Assembly: GCF_900101385.1 (NCBI RefSeq)
Contig: NZ_FMZB01000001.1
Location: forward strand, 248,001-312,000
Origin: Terribacillus halophilus
GTDB lineage: Bacteria > Bacillota > Bacilli > Bacillales > Amphibacillaceae
DNA length: 64,000 nt
Direction: 5' to 3'
The position numbers were made by a program, and so were the translations under genes. The notes beneath the pieces were generated by a model. It searched no databases. It had not been told where the DNA came from and was given only the letters and a program-made list of their open reading frames with translations. Positions 8,769-17,174 of the stretch are shown piece by piece. How positions within the stretch are numbered: position 1 is the stretch's first letter; each line of letters begins with the position of its first letter.

Positions 8769-10482
8769 CGCTTGGCTCCTTTCCCTTTTTATACAGACAG
8801 GCAAAGAGGAGGAAGAAGATACTTACCATTGCGTTGCTGACTTGGTAGCGATAGTCCTGTGCCGGCAGCCCGACAAAGATTGTCGCAGTATTGAACAGGA
8901 CGGGCAAAATAGGCAGCCATGCAATCGCTCCGAGCTTACGGGATGCAATCAAGCTAAACAGGATGATGAGGATGCTGAATACCGCCGGACGCCAGAAAAG
9001 CTCTTCTGTATGGTAGCGGGATGCTTCCAGCCCATATTCCAAAACGTCATACAACGTCTGGCTCACCGGATTTGTTTCCAATCCCATCTCATTCGGATCA
9101 ACATCGATCGTGTAAGGGTTCGTATATCCATCAATCGGTTTATTGATTTGCCATACCAGGGAAGTTTGTTTGAGATAAGCTTCGATGACGATGGCAGGAT
9201 TTTGCCTTACAATGTCGAACCAAATCGATAGGTACTTACCCATATCTGCGACAACCACATCGTCTTTAAAGTTGTCATGGAATTTGATCCGATCCGTCAG
9301 ATAAGGATTATACGCATCCCAGTCTTCTATTGGCAGAATCGTATCCAAATAGGCGAGCTGCTCTTCTGTCAGCTCTCCATCCTGGGACACAACCGCTGCA
9401 ATCTGCTGCGTCGGTATGCTCATCGATTCATTTGGGTTGGCGGATTGGATATTATAAGCCGTGAATACCGGTCCAGTGACGACAAGGTAAAGTGCAGAGA
9501 CTAGCACAAGCGGGCTCAGTAGCTGCTTCCAGCTCTGTCGATAGACAATGAGCATACCAATGGCGGTCAACACGGCAATCGGCAATCCGTTGTTCCGGAA
9601 GAAGGCAATGCCGAGCAATACGACAGTGAATGTCGCTATTCCGCTCCATGTCCGTAAGTTTCTGCCTTCCTGCAATACCGTCTTCATGACAAAGATAGTC
9701 AGAAAGACGATGAAGATACTATAGACGACATCCTTCCAGAGAATGGTGGAGAAGATGCCATTTATCGGCAGTACAGCCCATAGAAGAGCCGCAACCCAGG
9801 CGATTTTCTTACCAAGCCCGTATTGACGGAAGGAATATATTCCATAAGCATATACAAACGACATGAGCAAAATCTGGAATAGGACAATGACAGCCGGGGA
9901 GTCCCAAAGCTGCGTCAGAACCAGTATCACTATCGTATACGCGAATGGATGCCAGTTATTGAACTCCATATTCTCCACTTGCCGCCAATGGTTCAGGGAG
10001 TCCGGGCTCATATTACCCGGGAAGAAGGCAAGCAAGTAGAACATCCAAACGAAGATCATCGGCAGCATATACCATAGGATCTGCCATTTGCTTACGTCTG
10101 TTCGCTTCCATTCATAGCCTCCCCTAAGCAGGAGAAAAGCAAGGTAGGAGAAGAAACAGAAGATGGTCGCTAGAGAAATGAGATCGACAATCGCCGTTTC
10201 ATACCAAGGCCGATTGATGAACAGCGGCCAGTCTATCAAGCTGATCAGCGTATAGACGGAGAGTAAAGCGATGCCGACCATTATGTAGCTTTTTTCCAAT
10301 ACAGACTGAAAAATCTGTCTGCGATACATCCAAAACACATAAAAGAAACAAATGCTGACAATAGAAAGGACAACATACTTCAAAAGCGATGTATCCTGTC
10401 TGGCTTGCATGATGGCTAATACAGAAATAGTGGCTGCAAGACCTGCAGCCACACTGATCAAAAGGTTTAGAACGCGCGTCAT
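8743..10482 (-). CDS. GT-C-like polytopic membrane glycosyltransferase (DUF6020-like)
   Basis: 579 residues with about 12 membrane segments. After the fourth helix an external loop carries NMSPDSLNHW and then NWHPFAY, the Asp and Trp-His-Pro pattern of GT-C enzymes that take sugars from polyprenyl-phosphate carriers. A large extracytoplasmic region (about 350-470) precedes the last helices. Its start codon overlaps the stop of the GT2 gene by one base (TAATG). In three-component systems the GT2 makes undecaprenyl-P-sugar, a small protein flips it, and a GT-C transfers it outside to a teichoic acid or other polymer. The acceptor is not known here. The family name is from memory of similar proteins. 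Confidence 0.7.
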   Translation of the reverse strand: MTRVLNLLISVAAGLAATISVLAIMQARQDTSLLKYVVLSIVSICFFYVFWMYRRQIFQSVLEKSYIMVGIALLSVYTLISLIDWPLFINRPWYETAIVDLISLATIFCFFSYLAFLLLRGGYEWKRTDVSKWQILWYMLPMIFVWMFYLLAFFPGNMSPDSLNHWRQVENMEFNNWHPFAYTIVILVLTQLWDSPAVIVLFQILLMSFVYAYGIYSFRQYGLGKKIAWVAALLWAVLPINGIFSTILWKDVVYSIFIVFLTIFVMKTVLQEGRNLRTWSGIATFTVVLLGIAFFRNNGLPIAVLTAIGMLIVYRQSWKQLLSPLVLVSALYLVVTGPVFTAYNIQSANPNESMSIPTQQIAAVVSQDGELTEEQLAYLDTILPIEDWDAYNPYLTDRIKFHDNFKDDVVVADMGKYLSIWFDIVRQNPAIVIEAYLKQTSLVWQINKPIDGYTNPYTIDVDPNEMGLETNPVSQTLYDVLEYGLEASRYHTEELFWRPAVFSILIILFSLIASRKLGAIAWLPILPVLFNTATIFVGLPAQDYRYQVSNAMVSIFFLLFACLYKKGKEPSDGERTTWT

Positions 10483-11459
10483 TATATGGAGCCTCCAGTT
10501 CTGGTCATACCTTGGACGGGTTTCGGTTTGCTTTCTGCCTGGATCCGGTTCAATTCCAATTCATATTGCTTGCGCTGATTGGACGCCACCGTATCCAATA
10601 TCGCGCCACAAGCAAAACTCAGCACCGACAGGACGACCAAACCGACGGCAAGGATTGCAGAAGGAACCCGGGTGATGAACTGGGTAGAAAAATATTCTGC
10701 AATGACCGGAATGCCGACGGCCAATCCGAGTATGAGAAAAAGAGCGGACCAGGCTGTGAAGAAGAGCATCGGTTTGTATTCCTTGAAAAGGCTGAAAATC
10801 TTATACAGCACTTTGCGGCCATCAGCCAATGTATTCAATTTTGAATAGCTTCCTTCTGGGCGGTCGCGATAGAGGATCGGCACCTCCACGATCGACAGCC
10901 GCTTATCAAGGGCATGTATGGTCATCTCTGTCTCGATCTCAAAGCCGGGACTCATGATCGGCATTGTCTTGACGAAAAGGCGATCGAAGGCACGATAGCC
11001 CGTCATGATATCACAAAGTTTCTTTTTATATAGGAAGTTGATACAATTCTTCACCATCGTATTGCCCAGGTTATGGAACTTGCGTTTATTCTCTTTCACA
11101 TAAGTGCCATTGGACAGACGATCACCAATAACCATATTGGCGCGCCCTTCCTGGATCGGGGCAATCAAATCATGGACGAATTCGGCAGGATATGTATTAT
11201 CCCCATCAACCATCACATAGCAGTCCGCCTCGATATTCCGGAACATCGAACGGACGACATGCCCTTTTCCTTGCTGGAATTCATGACGGACAATGGCGCC
11301 ATGCCGCCGGGCAATCTCGCTCGTCTTGTCCTTCGAATTGTTGTCGAACACATAGATTTCCGCGTTCGGCAGCTGTTTTCGGAAGGCATCGATGACATCG
11401 CCGATTGTCTGCTCTTCGTTGTAGCATGGAATCAATACAGCTATTTTCACTACGTACAC
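10482..11459 (-). CDS. GT2 polyprenyl-phosphate glycosyltransferase (GtrB/CsbB/YkcC-like)
   Basis: 325 residues, GTG start with AAAAGGA upstream. The catalytic domain begins KIAVLIPCYNEEQTIG, with FDNNSKDKT and the DxD-like MVDGDNTYP. MTGYRAF and an RPEGSYSKL motif follow. Two C-terminal membrane helices (about 235-300) and a cytoplasmic tail complete the GtrB/DPMS-like plan. It should load a sugar onto undecaprenyl phosphate at the inner face. It is first in the four-gene minus-strand operon with a GT-C-like enzyme and two DMT proteins. Upstream lie phased TTWACA-type half-sites, a CATAAT -10 and a Spo0A box, so control by envelope or phosphate signals and by sporulation entry is plausible. 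Confidence 0.88.
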   Translation of the reverse strand: MYVVKIAVLIPCYNEEQTIGDVIDAFRKQLPNAEIYVFDNNSKDKTSEIARRHGAIVRHEFQQGKGHVVRSMFRNIEADCYVMVDGDNTYPAEFVHDLIAPIQEGRANMVIGDRLSNGTYVKENKRKFHNLGNTMVKNCINFLYKKKLCDIMTGYRAFDRLFVKTMPIMSPGFEIETEMTIHALDKRLSIVEVPILYRDRPEGSYSKLNTLADGRKVLYKIFSLFKEYKPMLFFTAWSALFLILGLAVGIPVIAEYFSTQFITRVPSAILAVGLVVLSVLSFACGAILDTVASNQRKQYELELNRIQAESKPKPVQGMTRTGGSI

Positions 11460-11479
11460 TCCATTCCTTTTCTAGGATA

Positions 11480-11486
11480 TGTCGAA
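11480..11486 (+). promoter_or_regulatory. Candidate Spo0A box before the GT2 operon
   Basis: TGTCGAA, 21 bases upstream of the GT2 start and 19 bases after a CATAAT candidate -10 (minus strand, 11511-11506). Confidence 0.4.
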
Positions 11487-11515
11487 CCAAGTCTAGCAAA
11501 GGATTATTATGCAAC

Positions 11516-11554
11516 TGTTAACCAATGGTGAAGTAATTGTAAATAGTATGAATA
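11516..11554. promoter_or_regulatory. Four 11-bp-phased WalR/PhoP-type half-sites
   Basis: TGTTAA (11516), GGTGAA (11527), TGTAAA (11538) and TGAATA (11549) are spaced exactly 11 bp apart. On the minus strand they read as TTTACA/TTCACC/TTAACA direct repeats ending just before CATAAT, the usual layout of a PhoP box. They lie between the divergent GT2 and MurJ-like operons. Confidence 0.5.
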
Positions 11555-11628
11555 TACGAATATTTTGTAAAGTTATCCCCTAGCCCAGTAACTGGAAGGG
11601 ATGAAGTCGTGTTACCCGCGTCAGTGTA

Positions 11629-11680
11629 CGTTAAGTTACTGTAAATTGCCTTGAAACGGCTTTCTATTCAGTTTTATAAT
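11629..11680 (+). promoter_or_regulatory. SigA promoter with WalR-type box before the MurJ-like operon
   Basis: TTGAAA (11651-11656), 18-base spacer, TATAAT (11675-11680). Just upstream sit CGTTAA and TGTAAA (11629, 11640), an 11-bp-phased TGTWAH-like pair ending five bases before the -35. Confidence 0.7.
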
Positions 11681-11744
11681 TTAGCCAGCAATACGCATCC
11701 CTGAAGCTACATGCTGCATGGGCAAATAGAGAGAGGTCCTTTTC

Positions 11745-13256
11745 ATGAAGTCGAAACTTCGCATTGCAAGTCTGCTGCTGCTGTTCGTGACCCTTGTACT
11801 GAAGGTCTCAGGGTTAATCCGGGATATGCTTATAGGCTATTATTTCGGAGCCGGGAGTGAAGCGGACGCTTATTTTGCGGCCTTTGCATTACCGAACATG
11901 TTCATTCTTTTCCTGACAACAGGAATGAAGAGTGCATTCGTTCCAAGTTATATCAAATATCAGGAAAAAAACAGGGGGCTGGCGCATCTTCAGGATGTAT
12001 GGAAAGGAACGCTCCTGTTCAGTTTGCTGATATCGATTGTTTTCATCTTTATTGCGCCGCTGTATATCCGGCTGCTGTATCCGAATCTGGCAGGCGACAA
12101 TGCACAGATGGCAACAATCATGACAATCATTTTCCTTTCATCTCTACTATTCGTCGGCGTCAATGCCGTACTGGAGGCATACTTCGATGCGGAGAACAAG
12201 TATTACTTATCCGTACTCGCACAGGCAATCGTGCTTTTGGGAACCATCGTAAGTGCGCTGCTCTTTGCTGATGATATAGGAGCATATGCATTTGCTTTCG
12301 GTAATTTGGCGGGTGTCATCTTGAGCTTGCTATTCAAGCTTGCGCTTTTACTGCCAAAACGCACACTTTCGCTGCGGGGCAAAATCGATTGGGCGGAAAA
12401 CAAGCAGTTTTACCGAATCTTCATCCCGGTAGCTCTTACTGCGATGATCGGACAGATTACCCTGCTGATTGATAATTCATTTGCCAATATGCTTGGGCGC
12501 AGTTTCGTTACATATTTGAATTATGCTAAGAACTTGACGCAATTTCCGCAGAATATCGTCGGGGTCAGCATCGGCACCATCGTATTTCCGCTGCTTGCCG
12601 CCGCATATGCCAAGCAAGACATGGATGGTTTCAAAGCAAACATTACTCGCGGGCTGCAGATTATGTATTTCGTACTGCTGCCTGTATTGACAGGCATGAT
12701 GCTCTTGATGCCGGAGATTGTCTCTCTTCTATTCGAAAGAGGAAGATTCACCTCCCATGATGTCGGGGAGACGAGCATGGCAGCTTATTACTATTTTGGC
12801 ACGATTCTGTTCTACAGCTTGGTCATCATCATCAACAATGGTTTTTATACGATGGAAAAAGGTCATTACATGATGCGGCTCGGATTGCTATCCATCGGCC
12901 TGAAGTTCTTGCTCAACTACTTATTCATAGAAAGCTTCGGTTTTATCGGAATACCGCTTTCTACTTCGGTAACGGGTTTGATTTATGCAACTGCCTGTTT
13001 CCTTCTGTTCCGGAAGCTCACAGGCGGGATACCTGTACGCGCTATGCTCACGGATGTCGTCAAGACAACTGCCGGGGTGCTTATCATGGGAATCGCTGTC
13101 CTTTTGATCAAGGGAACCTTGCGTGAAGCACAGCCGATCGTGACGATTCTGATCTGTTCAGCAGCCGGGGTCATCGTATTTCTCATCTGTGTATTCCTGA
13201 TGAAAATCAAATCATTCAACATCTTATTGGGAAGAGGCGGCTCCGCTGCTAAGTAA
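11745..13256 (+). CDS. MurJ/MviN-like polysaccharide lipid flippase
   Basis: 503 residues with about 14 membrane helices. The N-terminal signature (SGLIRDMLIGYYFGAGSEAD) and FALPNMF are typical of the MurJ/MviN branch of the MOP superfamily. These proteins flip undecaprenyl-linked glycans. The B. subtilis housekeeping MurJ is encoded elsewhere; the neighbours here (polymerase-like, Alg13/14-like and teichoic acid genes) suggest a flippase for a surface polysaccharide. The gene has its own SigA promoter with a WalR-type box and is followed after 33 bases by the ligase-like gene. Lipid II flipping cannot be excluded. Confidence 0.8.
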   Translation: MKSKLRIASLLLLFVTLVLKVSGLIRDMLIGYYFGAGSEADAYFAAFALPNMFILFLTTGMKSAFVPSYIKYQEKNRGLAHLQDVWKGTLLFSLLISIVFIFIAPLYIRLLYPNLAGDNAQMATIMTIIFLSSLLFVGVNAVLEAYFDAENKYYLSVLAQAIVLLGTIVSALLFADDIGAYAFAFGNLAGVILSLLFKLALLLPKRTLSLRGKIDWAENKQFYRIFIPVALTAMIGQITLLIDNSFANMLGRSFVTYLNYAKNLTQFPQNIVGVSIGTIVFPLLAAAYAKQDMDGFKANITRGLQIMYFVLLPVLTGMMLLMPEIVSLLFERGRFTSHDVGETSMAAYYYFGTILFYSLVIIINNGFYTMEKGHYMMRLGLLSIGLKFLLNYLFIESFGFIGIPLSTSVTGLIYATACFLLFRKLTGGIPVRAMLTDVVKTTAGVLIMGIAVLLIKGTLREAQPIVTILICSAAGVIVFLICVFLMKIKSFNILLGRGGSAAK

Positions 13257-13289
13257 TTGGCAAGAGTGGCACGAAGGAGGACAATCATT

Positions 13290-14669
13290 TTGCAAGCCCT
13301 GACACAGAAACTTACAGACAAACATCATACATTCGAAAAACTATTCATTTTCTTCATCTTAGCTCAGCCGTTTCTCGATCTGCTGTCGTATTTCGGGATT
13401 CCAGTTTCCAATCCAGTCCGGCTGCTCGTCATACCAATCGGGATACTGTACATGCTTGGCTATCCAGATCGGCGCTGGAGCAGGAATACGGTCATCTATA
13501 TGGCTGTGCTTGCTGTTTACTTTGCCATCAACTTCGGCGTCAGTCTGGTCTGGAAGGATCCCGTTTCCACAGTAGGCGAGCTGACATTCATCTTGAAGAC
13601 ATTTTTCTTCATCACCGCACTGCTTGTGTATGTAATGATTTTCCGGCATCTGGGTGGAAATCATGAATGGAAAGAGATTGTACCGAAATATCTATTTATC
13701 AATACAAGTGTCGTCAGTGTGGTGATGCTCCTTGCTGAAATAACCGGCACCGGGAAACGCAGTTACGATTACTTGGCTAAGCAAGGGCATTCCGGCTGGT
13801 TCTTTTCCGGTAATGAAATCAGTGCCATTTTAGGTATGGGTTTCTGCGGTGCAATGATTTACTATCTGTTCATAAAGAAAGGCAGGCTTGCACAAATTAT
13901 ATGTACACTCCTTGTAGCGGTCATGATTTGGGCAATGCTTACAATCGGTACGAAGGTCGCATTCGGAGCAGCCTTGCTTGTGTTGGGGCTGGCATTCCTT
14001 TTACTTCTCGTACAGGCAATCATCAAACGAAACAATTTCATTCAGGCAGGTGTCATGCTTGTCCTGCTGGCAGTCACAGTTCTCATTTCGCCTGAAATGC
14101 CGATCGGCAATAACTTGGGTTTATCAGTCGATATGGCTAACGAGAAGGCAGCTCAGCAGCAGGAAGAAGCCCAGGCTCCTCCATTACCGGAAGGAGAAGG
14201 AGAGGTTCCCCCTCCCGGAAGTGTCAGACAGTGGAGCTCCTGGCAGCTCATGGCGCTGAATGGACGGGAAGAATTTTTCGGTACGGTTCTGTATTATTTC
14301 GAGCATGCACCTGTCATTCAGAAAGTTTTCGGTATGGGGATCGGCGGGAATTATACGGGAGAGGAACCCAGGATAATCGAGATGGATATTCTGGACTGGT
14401 TCTTCGGATTTGGATACATCGGGACATTCATCTTGATCTTGCCGGTAGTGTTTGTCATCGGCAGCATCCTGGTATTCATTTTCAGGCAGCGCTTCAAAAC
14501 ATTGGACGCAACGGCATTGTTCAGCGGGATAGGGGCTTGTATTGGTCTTGGTGCAGCATTCATTGCCGGTCATATTCTCTCATCACCGGCTTCAGGATTT
14601 TATCTGGCATTGTTCCTAGGGTTCCTGTATGGCTTGCTCAAGCAGAAACCGGGGAAATTCTTTCAATAG
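13290..14669 (+). CDS. O-antigen ligase/Wzy polymerase-like membrane protein
   Basis: 459 residues from a TTG at 13290, chosen because AAGGAGG lies nine bases upstream; the in-frame extension back to 13257 has no good site. About 11 helices with a large extracytoplasmic loop (about 280-370) that is rich in Glu, Pro and Gly and then carries NGREEFF and GMGIGGNYTGEEPR. This resembles the Wzy_C/O-antigen ligase family, including TuaE of teichuronic acid synthesis. It probably polymerises or transfers units flipped by the preceding MurJ-like protein. Low sequence conservation in this family means polymerase and ligase roles cannot be separated. Confidence 0.7.
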   Translation: MQALTQKLTDKHHTFEKLFIFFILAQPFLDLLSYFGIPVSNPVRLLVIPIGILYMLGYPDRRWSRNTVIYMAVLAVYFAINFGVSLVWKDPVSTVGELTFILKTFFFITALLVYVMIFRHLGGNHEWKEIVPKYLFINTSVVSVVMLLAEITGTGKRSYDYLAKQGHSGWFFSGNEISAILGMGFCGAMIYYLFIKKGRLAQIICTLLVAVMIWAMLTIGTKVAFGAALLVLGLAFLLLLVQAIIKRNNFIQAGVMLVLLAVTVLISPEMPIGNNLGLSVDMANEKAAQQQEEAQAPPLPEGEGEVPPPGSVRQWSSWQLMALNGREEFFGTVLYYFEHAPVIQKVFGMGIGGNYTGEEPRIIEMDILDWFFGFGYIGTFILILPVVFVIGSILVFIFRQRFKTLDATALFSGIGACIGLGAAFIAGHILSSPASGFYLALFLGFLYGLLKQKPGKFFQ

Positions 14670-14703
14670 CATCTCATCTCAACTGGAATGGAGCGAATCA
14701 GTG

Positions 14704-15174
14704 ATGAAAAAGAAAAAATTGCTTCTGATCTCTTCTATCGGCGGACATTTGACACAGCTATTGCAGCTCGAGCCGCTATTCAAGGAATATGATTATCACA
14801 TCGTGACAGAAAAATCCGAAATCACGGAACAAATGAAAGACAAGCATCCGATGAGCTTCCTTGTCTACGGAGCACGTAATTATCCGTTTCGCTATATATT
14901 CAAGTTCAGTTATAACATCATAAAGTCCATTTTCCTTTTCCTTAAGCATCGTCCGGATGTTGTCATCTCAACAGGAGCGCATACATCCGTGCCGATGTGC
15001 TATATCGCGAAACTGTTCAGGAAACGAGTCATCTTCATCGAGAGCTTTGCAAAATCCACCTCTCCGACCATATCAGGCAAGCTGATCTATCCAATCGCCG
15101 ATTTATTCATCGTCCAATGGGAAACGATGAAACAGATTTATCCGAAAGCGGTCTATGGGGGGTCCATCTATTGA
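14704..15174 (+). CDS. Alg14/PssD-like glycosyltransferase anchor subunit
   Basis: 156 residues from the ATG at 14704 (GGAG 10-13 bases upstream); the longer frame overlaps the previous gene. KLLLISSIGGHLTQLL near the start, PDVVISTGAHTSVPMC in the middle and IFIESFAKS are hallmarks of the Alg14 family. Alg14-type proteins bind the membrane and the acceptor and recruit the catalytic Alg13-type partner, which is the next gene. The pair is common in capsule and EPS clusters (PssD/PssE, CpsF/CpsG). Sugar specificity is unknown. Confidence 0.88.
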   Translation: MKKKKLLLISSIGGHLTQLLQLEPLFKEYDYHIVTEKSEITEQMKDKHPMSFLVYGARNYPFRYIFKFSYNIIKSIFLFLKHRPDVVISTGAHTSVPMCYIAKLFRKRVIFIESFAKSTSPTISGKLIYPIADLFIVQWETMKQIYPKAVYGGSIY

Positions 15175-15650
15175 TACTGGTCGTCTTGGGTACACATGAG
15201 CTTCCTTTCACCCGGCTGCTCGAGGAAGTGGAGAGGCTGAAACGGAAAGGGATCATCACAGATGAAGTCGTCGTCCAAGCAGGACATACGAAGTTTGAAA
15301 GTGACTTGCTGACAATCAAGCCGTTCGTCAATTATGAAGTGATGGATCAGCTGATGGAGGAAGCACGCCTTATCATTACGCATGCTGGCACCGGCTCGGT
15401 CATCTCCGCCTTGAAAAAGGGGAAAAAGGTCATCGCAGCAGCCAGGCTGAAAAAATACGGAGAACATAATGATGACCACCAGCTGCAATTATTGTCCATT
15501 TTCCTGGAACAGCAGCATATCCTGAGCTGGGGAGAAGGAGAGGATCTCGGCGAAGTGATTCAGCAGGCAGCAAGCTTCGAGCCAGTGCCATTTCAATCTG
15601 GGAAAGAGCGGATGTTTACGATCCTCAGCAATTTCATCAAAGAAGCATGA
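15171..15650 (+). CDS. Alg13/PssE-like glycosyltransferase catalytic subunit
   Basis: 159 residues from TTG at 15171, which overlaps the TGA of the Alg14-like gene by four bases; a GGGGGG run upstream serves as ribosome site. ILVVLGTHELPFTRLL opens the protein and ITHAGTGSVISALKKGKKVI supplies the UDP-sugar binding site of the GT28 C-terminal fold. Together with the Alg14-like subunit it makes a split UDP-sugar transferase that works on a lipid-linked acceptor. The overlap implies translational coupling and equal stoichiometry. Confidence 0.88.
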   Translation: MILVVLGTHELPFTRLLEEVERLKRKGIITDEVVVQAGHTKFESDLLTIKPFVNYEVMDQLMEEARLIITHAGTGSVISALKKGKKVIAAARLKKYGEHNDDHQLQLLSIFLEQQHILSWGEGEDLGEVIQQAASFEPVPFQSGKERMFTILSNFIKEA

Positions 15651-15654
15651 TAAT

Positions 15655-15671
15655 TGTAAACTAAATGTAAA
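15655..15671 (+). promoter_or_regulatory. Perfect TGTAAA-N5-TGTAAA box upstream of tagO
   Basis: Two identical TGTAAA half-sites 11 bp apart, an exact match to the WalR consensus TGTWAH-N5-TGTWAH. A separate palindrome, ATGTAAAATTTACAT, lies at 15691-15705. Confidence 0.6.
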
Positions 15672-15714
15672 GGCGCTGAAACCGTTCATCATGTAAAATT
15701 TACATTGTGTGTAA

Positions 15715-15773
15715 TTGTGTTTTGACTACAGAGACCTTATAATGGTACAGAGCATATTAAGAATACTGTCGAA
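15715..15773 (+). promoter_or_regulatory. tagO promoter and downstream Spo0A box
   Basis: TTGTGT (15715-15720), 17-base spacer, TATAAT (15738-15743). TGTCGAA (15767-15773), an exact 0A box core, starts 23 bases after the -10, where bound Spo0A would block elongation or initiation. Confidence 0.5.
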
Positions 15774-15846
15774 ATCTAGTAGTTTATGATACTTGGATTA
15801 TAAAAACAATTTTGGAACGATTTGCAAGCTATTTAGGAGGATACGA

Positions 15847-16938
15847 ATGGTACACATAACGCCTTTAATCATAGCGTTGGCCGCATGCTTCATCCTTTCG
15901 GTTGCGCTGACGCCTATGGTGAAAAAGCTGGCATTCGCAATCGGAGCAACGGATAAACCAAACGCTAGGAAAGTACACCAGAAAATCATGCCGCGATTGG
16001 GCGGATTGGCCATTTACATCAGTTTTGTCATCGGTTATCTAATCTTTATGCCTAATGATTCGAATACGGCACCAATCCTGATCGGGGCAACAATGATCAC
16101 ACTGATTGGTGCATTGGACGATAAGTTCATTCTATCGGCAAAAGTGAAATTTATCGCACAGATCGCAGCAGCAACTGTCACGGTGCTTGGCGGAATCCAG
16201 ATCGATTTTGTAACATTGCCATTCGCTGGGCGCATCGAATTTGGTGCTTGGGCTATCCCGATAACGATTTTGTGGATTGTCAGTATAACGAATGCCATCA
16301 ACTTGATTGATGGTTTGGATGGATTGGCAGCAGGTGTTTCAGCTATCGCATTATTCACGATTGCCATGATTGCAATCAGCATGGGCAACCCGCTATCAGC
16401 AATGATGGGCGTGCTCCTTTTGGGCAGCACACTTGGCTTCCTTGTGTTCAACTTCCATCCAGCTAAGATATTCATGGGGGATACGGGAGCATTATTCCTC
16501 GGCTATATGATTGCCGTATTATCCGTAAGCGGTCTGTTCAAGAACGTTGCATTGTTCTCTTTGATCGTGCCGATCATCATTCTCGGCGTACCGATCTTGG
16601 ATACTACGTTTGCCATCATTCGCCGGATCGTGCAGAAGAAGCCTTTGTCAGCACCAGATAAGCTGCATTTGCACCACTGTCTCTTGAATCTAGGATTCTC
16701 TCATCGCCAGACTGTTATTGTCATTTATGCAATCAGTGGAATCTTCAGCATAACAGGAGTCCTTTACACAGAAGCCACCATGTGGGGCTCGACTATCCTG
16801 ATTATTGCCTTGGCGATACTAATTGAGTTGATCGTTGAGATTACTGGATTGATCAGCGACCGCTATCGTCCATTACTCAATATGGTTGGCTTTCCGAAAG
16901 TGACAGAAGAAGAACGGCGCAAACAGCATCAGCAATAA
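15847..16938 (+). CDS. tagO: Undecaprenyl-phosphate GlcNAc-1-phosphate transferase TagO
   Basis: 363 residues from the ATG at 15847 (AGGAGG eight bases before); the frame upstream to 15793 lacks a site. About 11 helices. MraY/WecA family motifs are intact: GALDDKF, NLIDGLDGLAAG with the catalytic acidic residues, FMGDTGALFLG and the cytoplasmic HLHHCLLNLGFSHRQ. The enzyme transfers GlcNAc-1-P from UDP-GlcNAc to undecaprenyl phosphate at the inner membrane face, the first step of WTA linkage-unit synthesis, and also feeds teichuronic acid. Here it sits beside other tag genes. Promoter region carries WalR-type and Spo0A boxes. Confidence 0.95.
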   Translation: MVHITPLIIALAACFILSVALTPMVKKLAFAIGATDKPNARKVHQKIMPRLGGLAIYISFVIGYLIFMPNDSNTAPILIGATMITLIGALDDKFILSAKVKFIAQIAAATVTVLGGIQIDFVTLPFAGRIEFGAWAIPITILWIVSITNAINLIDGLDGLAAGVSAIALFTIAMIAISMGNPLSAMMGVLLLGSTLGFLVFNFHPAKIFMGDTGALFLGYMIAVLSVSGLFKNVALFSLIVPIIILGVPILDTTFAIIRRIVQKKPLSAPDKLHLHHCLLNLGFSHRQTVIVIYAISGIFSITGVLYTEATMWGSTILIIALAILIELIVEITGLISDRYRPLLNMVGFPKVTEEERRKQHQQ

Positions 16939-16941
16939 ATG

Positions 16942-17135
16942 AAGAAGAGGCTGGGACAAAAATGTTTTAGCTAAAAGAAAACCCGAACTATTGACGTGAA
17001 TCTTGAAACAAAGATACGCGTAAGTTCGGGTTTTTTGACGTTAATCTATACCAGCGGAGTATTCTGCCGAAGCGGCACTTATGAGCAACGTTCGCTTTTA
17101 AGCACTGGTATTTTAGTTATGTCCCAGCTCTTCTT
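16942..17135. repeat. Interspersed palindromic element with nested hairpins
   Basis: Outer arms AAGAAGAGGCTGGGACA (16942-16958) and TGTCCCAGCTCTTCTT (17120-17135) pair with one bulged base. Inside lie AACCCGAAC/GTTCGGGTT followed by T6 (about 16980-17036, terminator-like for tagO) and ATACCAG/CTGGTAT (17048-17054, 17105-17111). The GAGGCTGGGACA ends resemble intergenic elements common in Firmicutes. No ORF inside. Confidence 0.65.
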
Positions 17136-17143
17136 TTTTGATT

Positions 17144-17174
17144 AAAAAAACACGCTGATAACACATCAGCGTGT
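17144..17174 (-). terminator. Terminator of the tagD-tagB operon
   Basis: ACACGCTGA/TCAGCGTGT stem (17150-17158 with 17166-17174) read on the minus strand, followed by a T run; it includes the tagB stop codon. Confidence 0.9.

Noticed and set aside
8641-9231. 196-residue plus-strand ORF over the DMT and GT-C genes
   Set aside because: Antisense shadow of overlapping, well-supported membrane protein genes.
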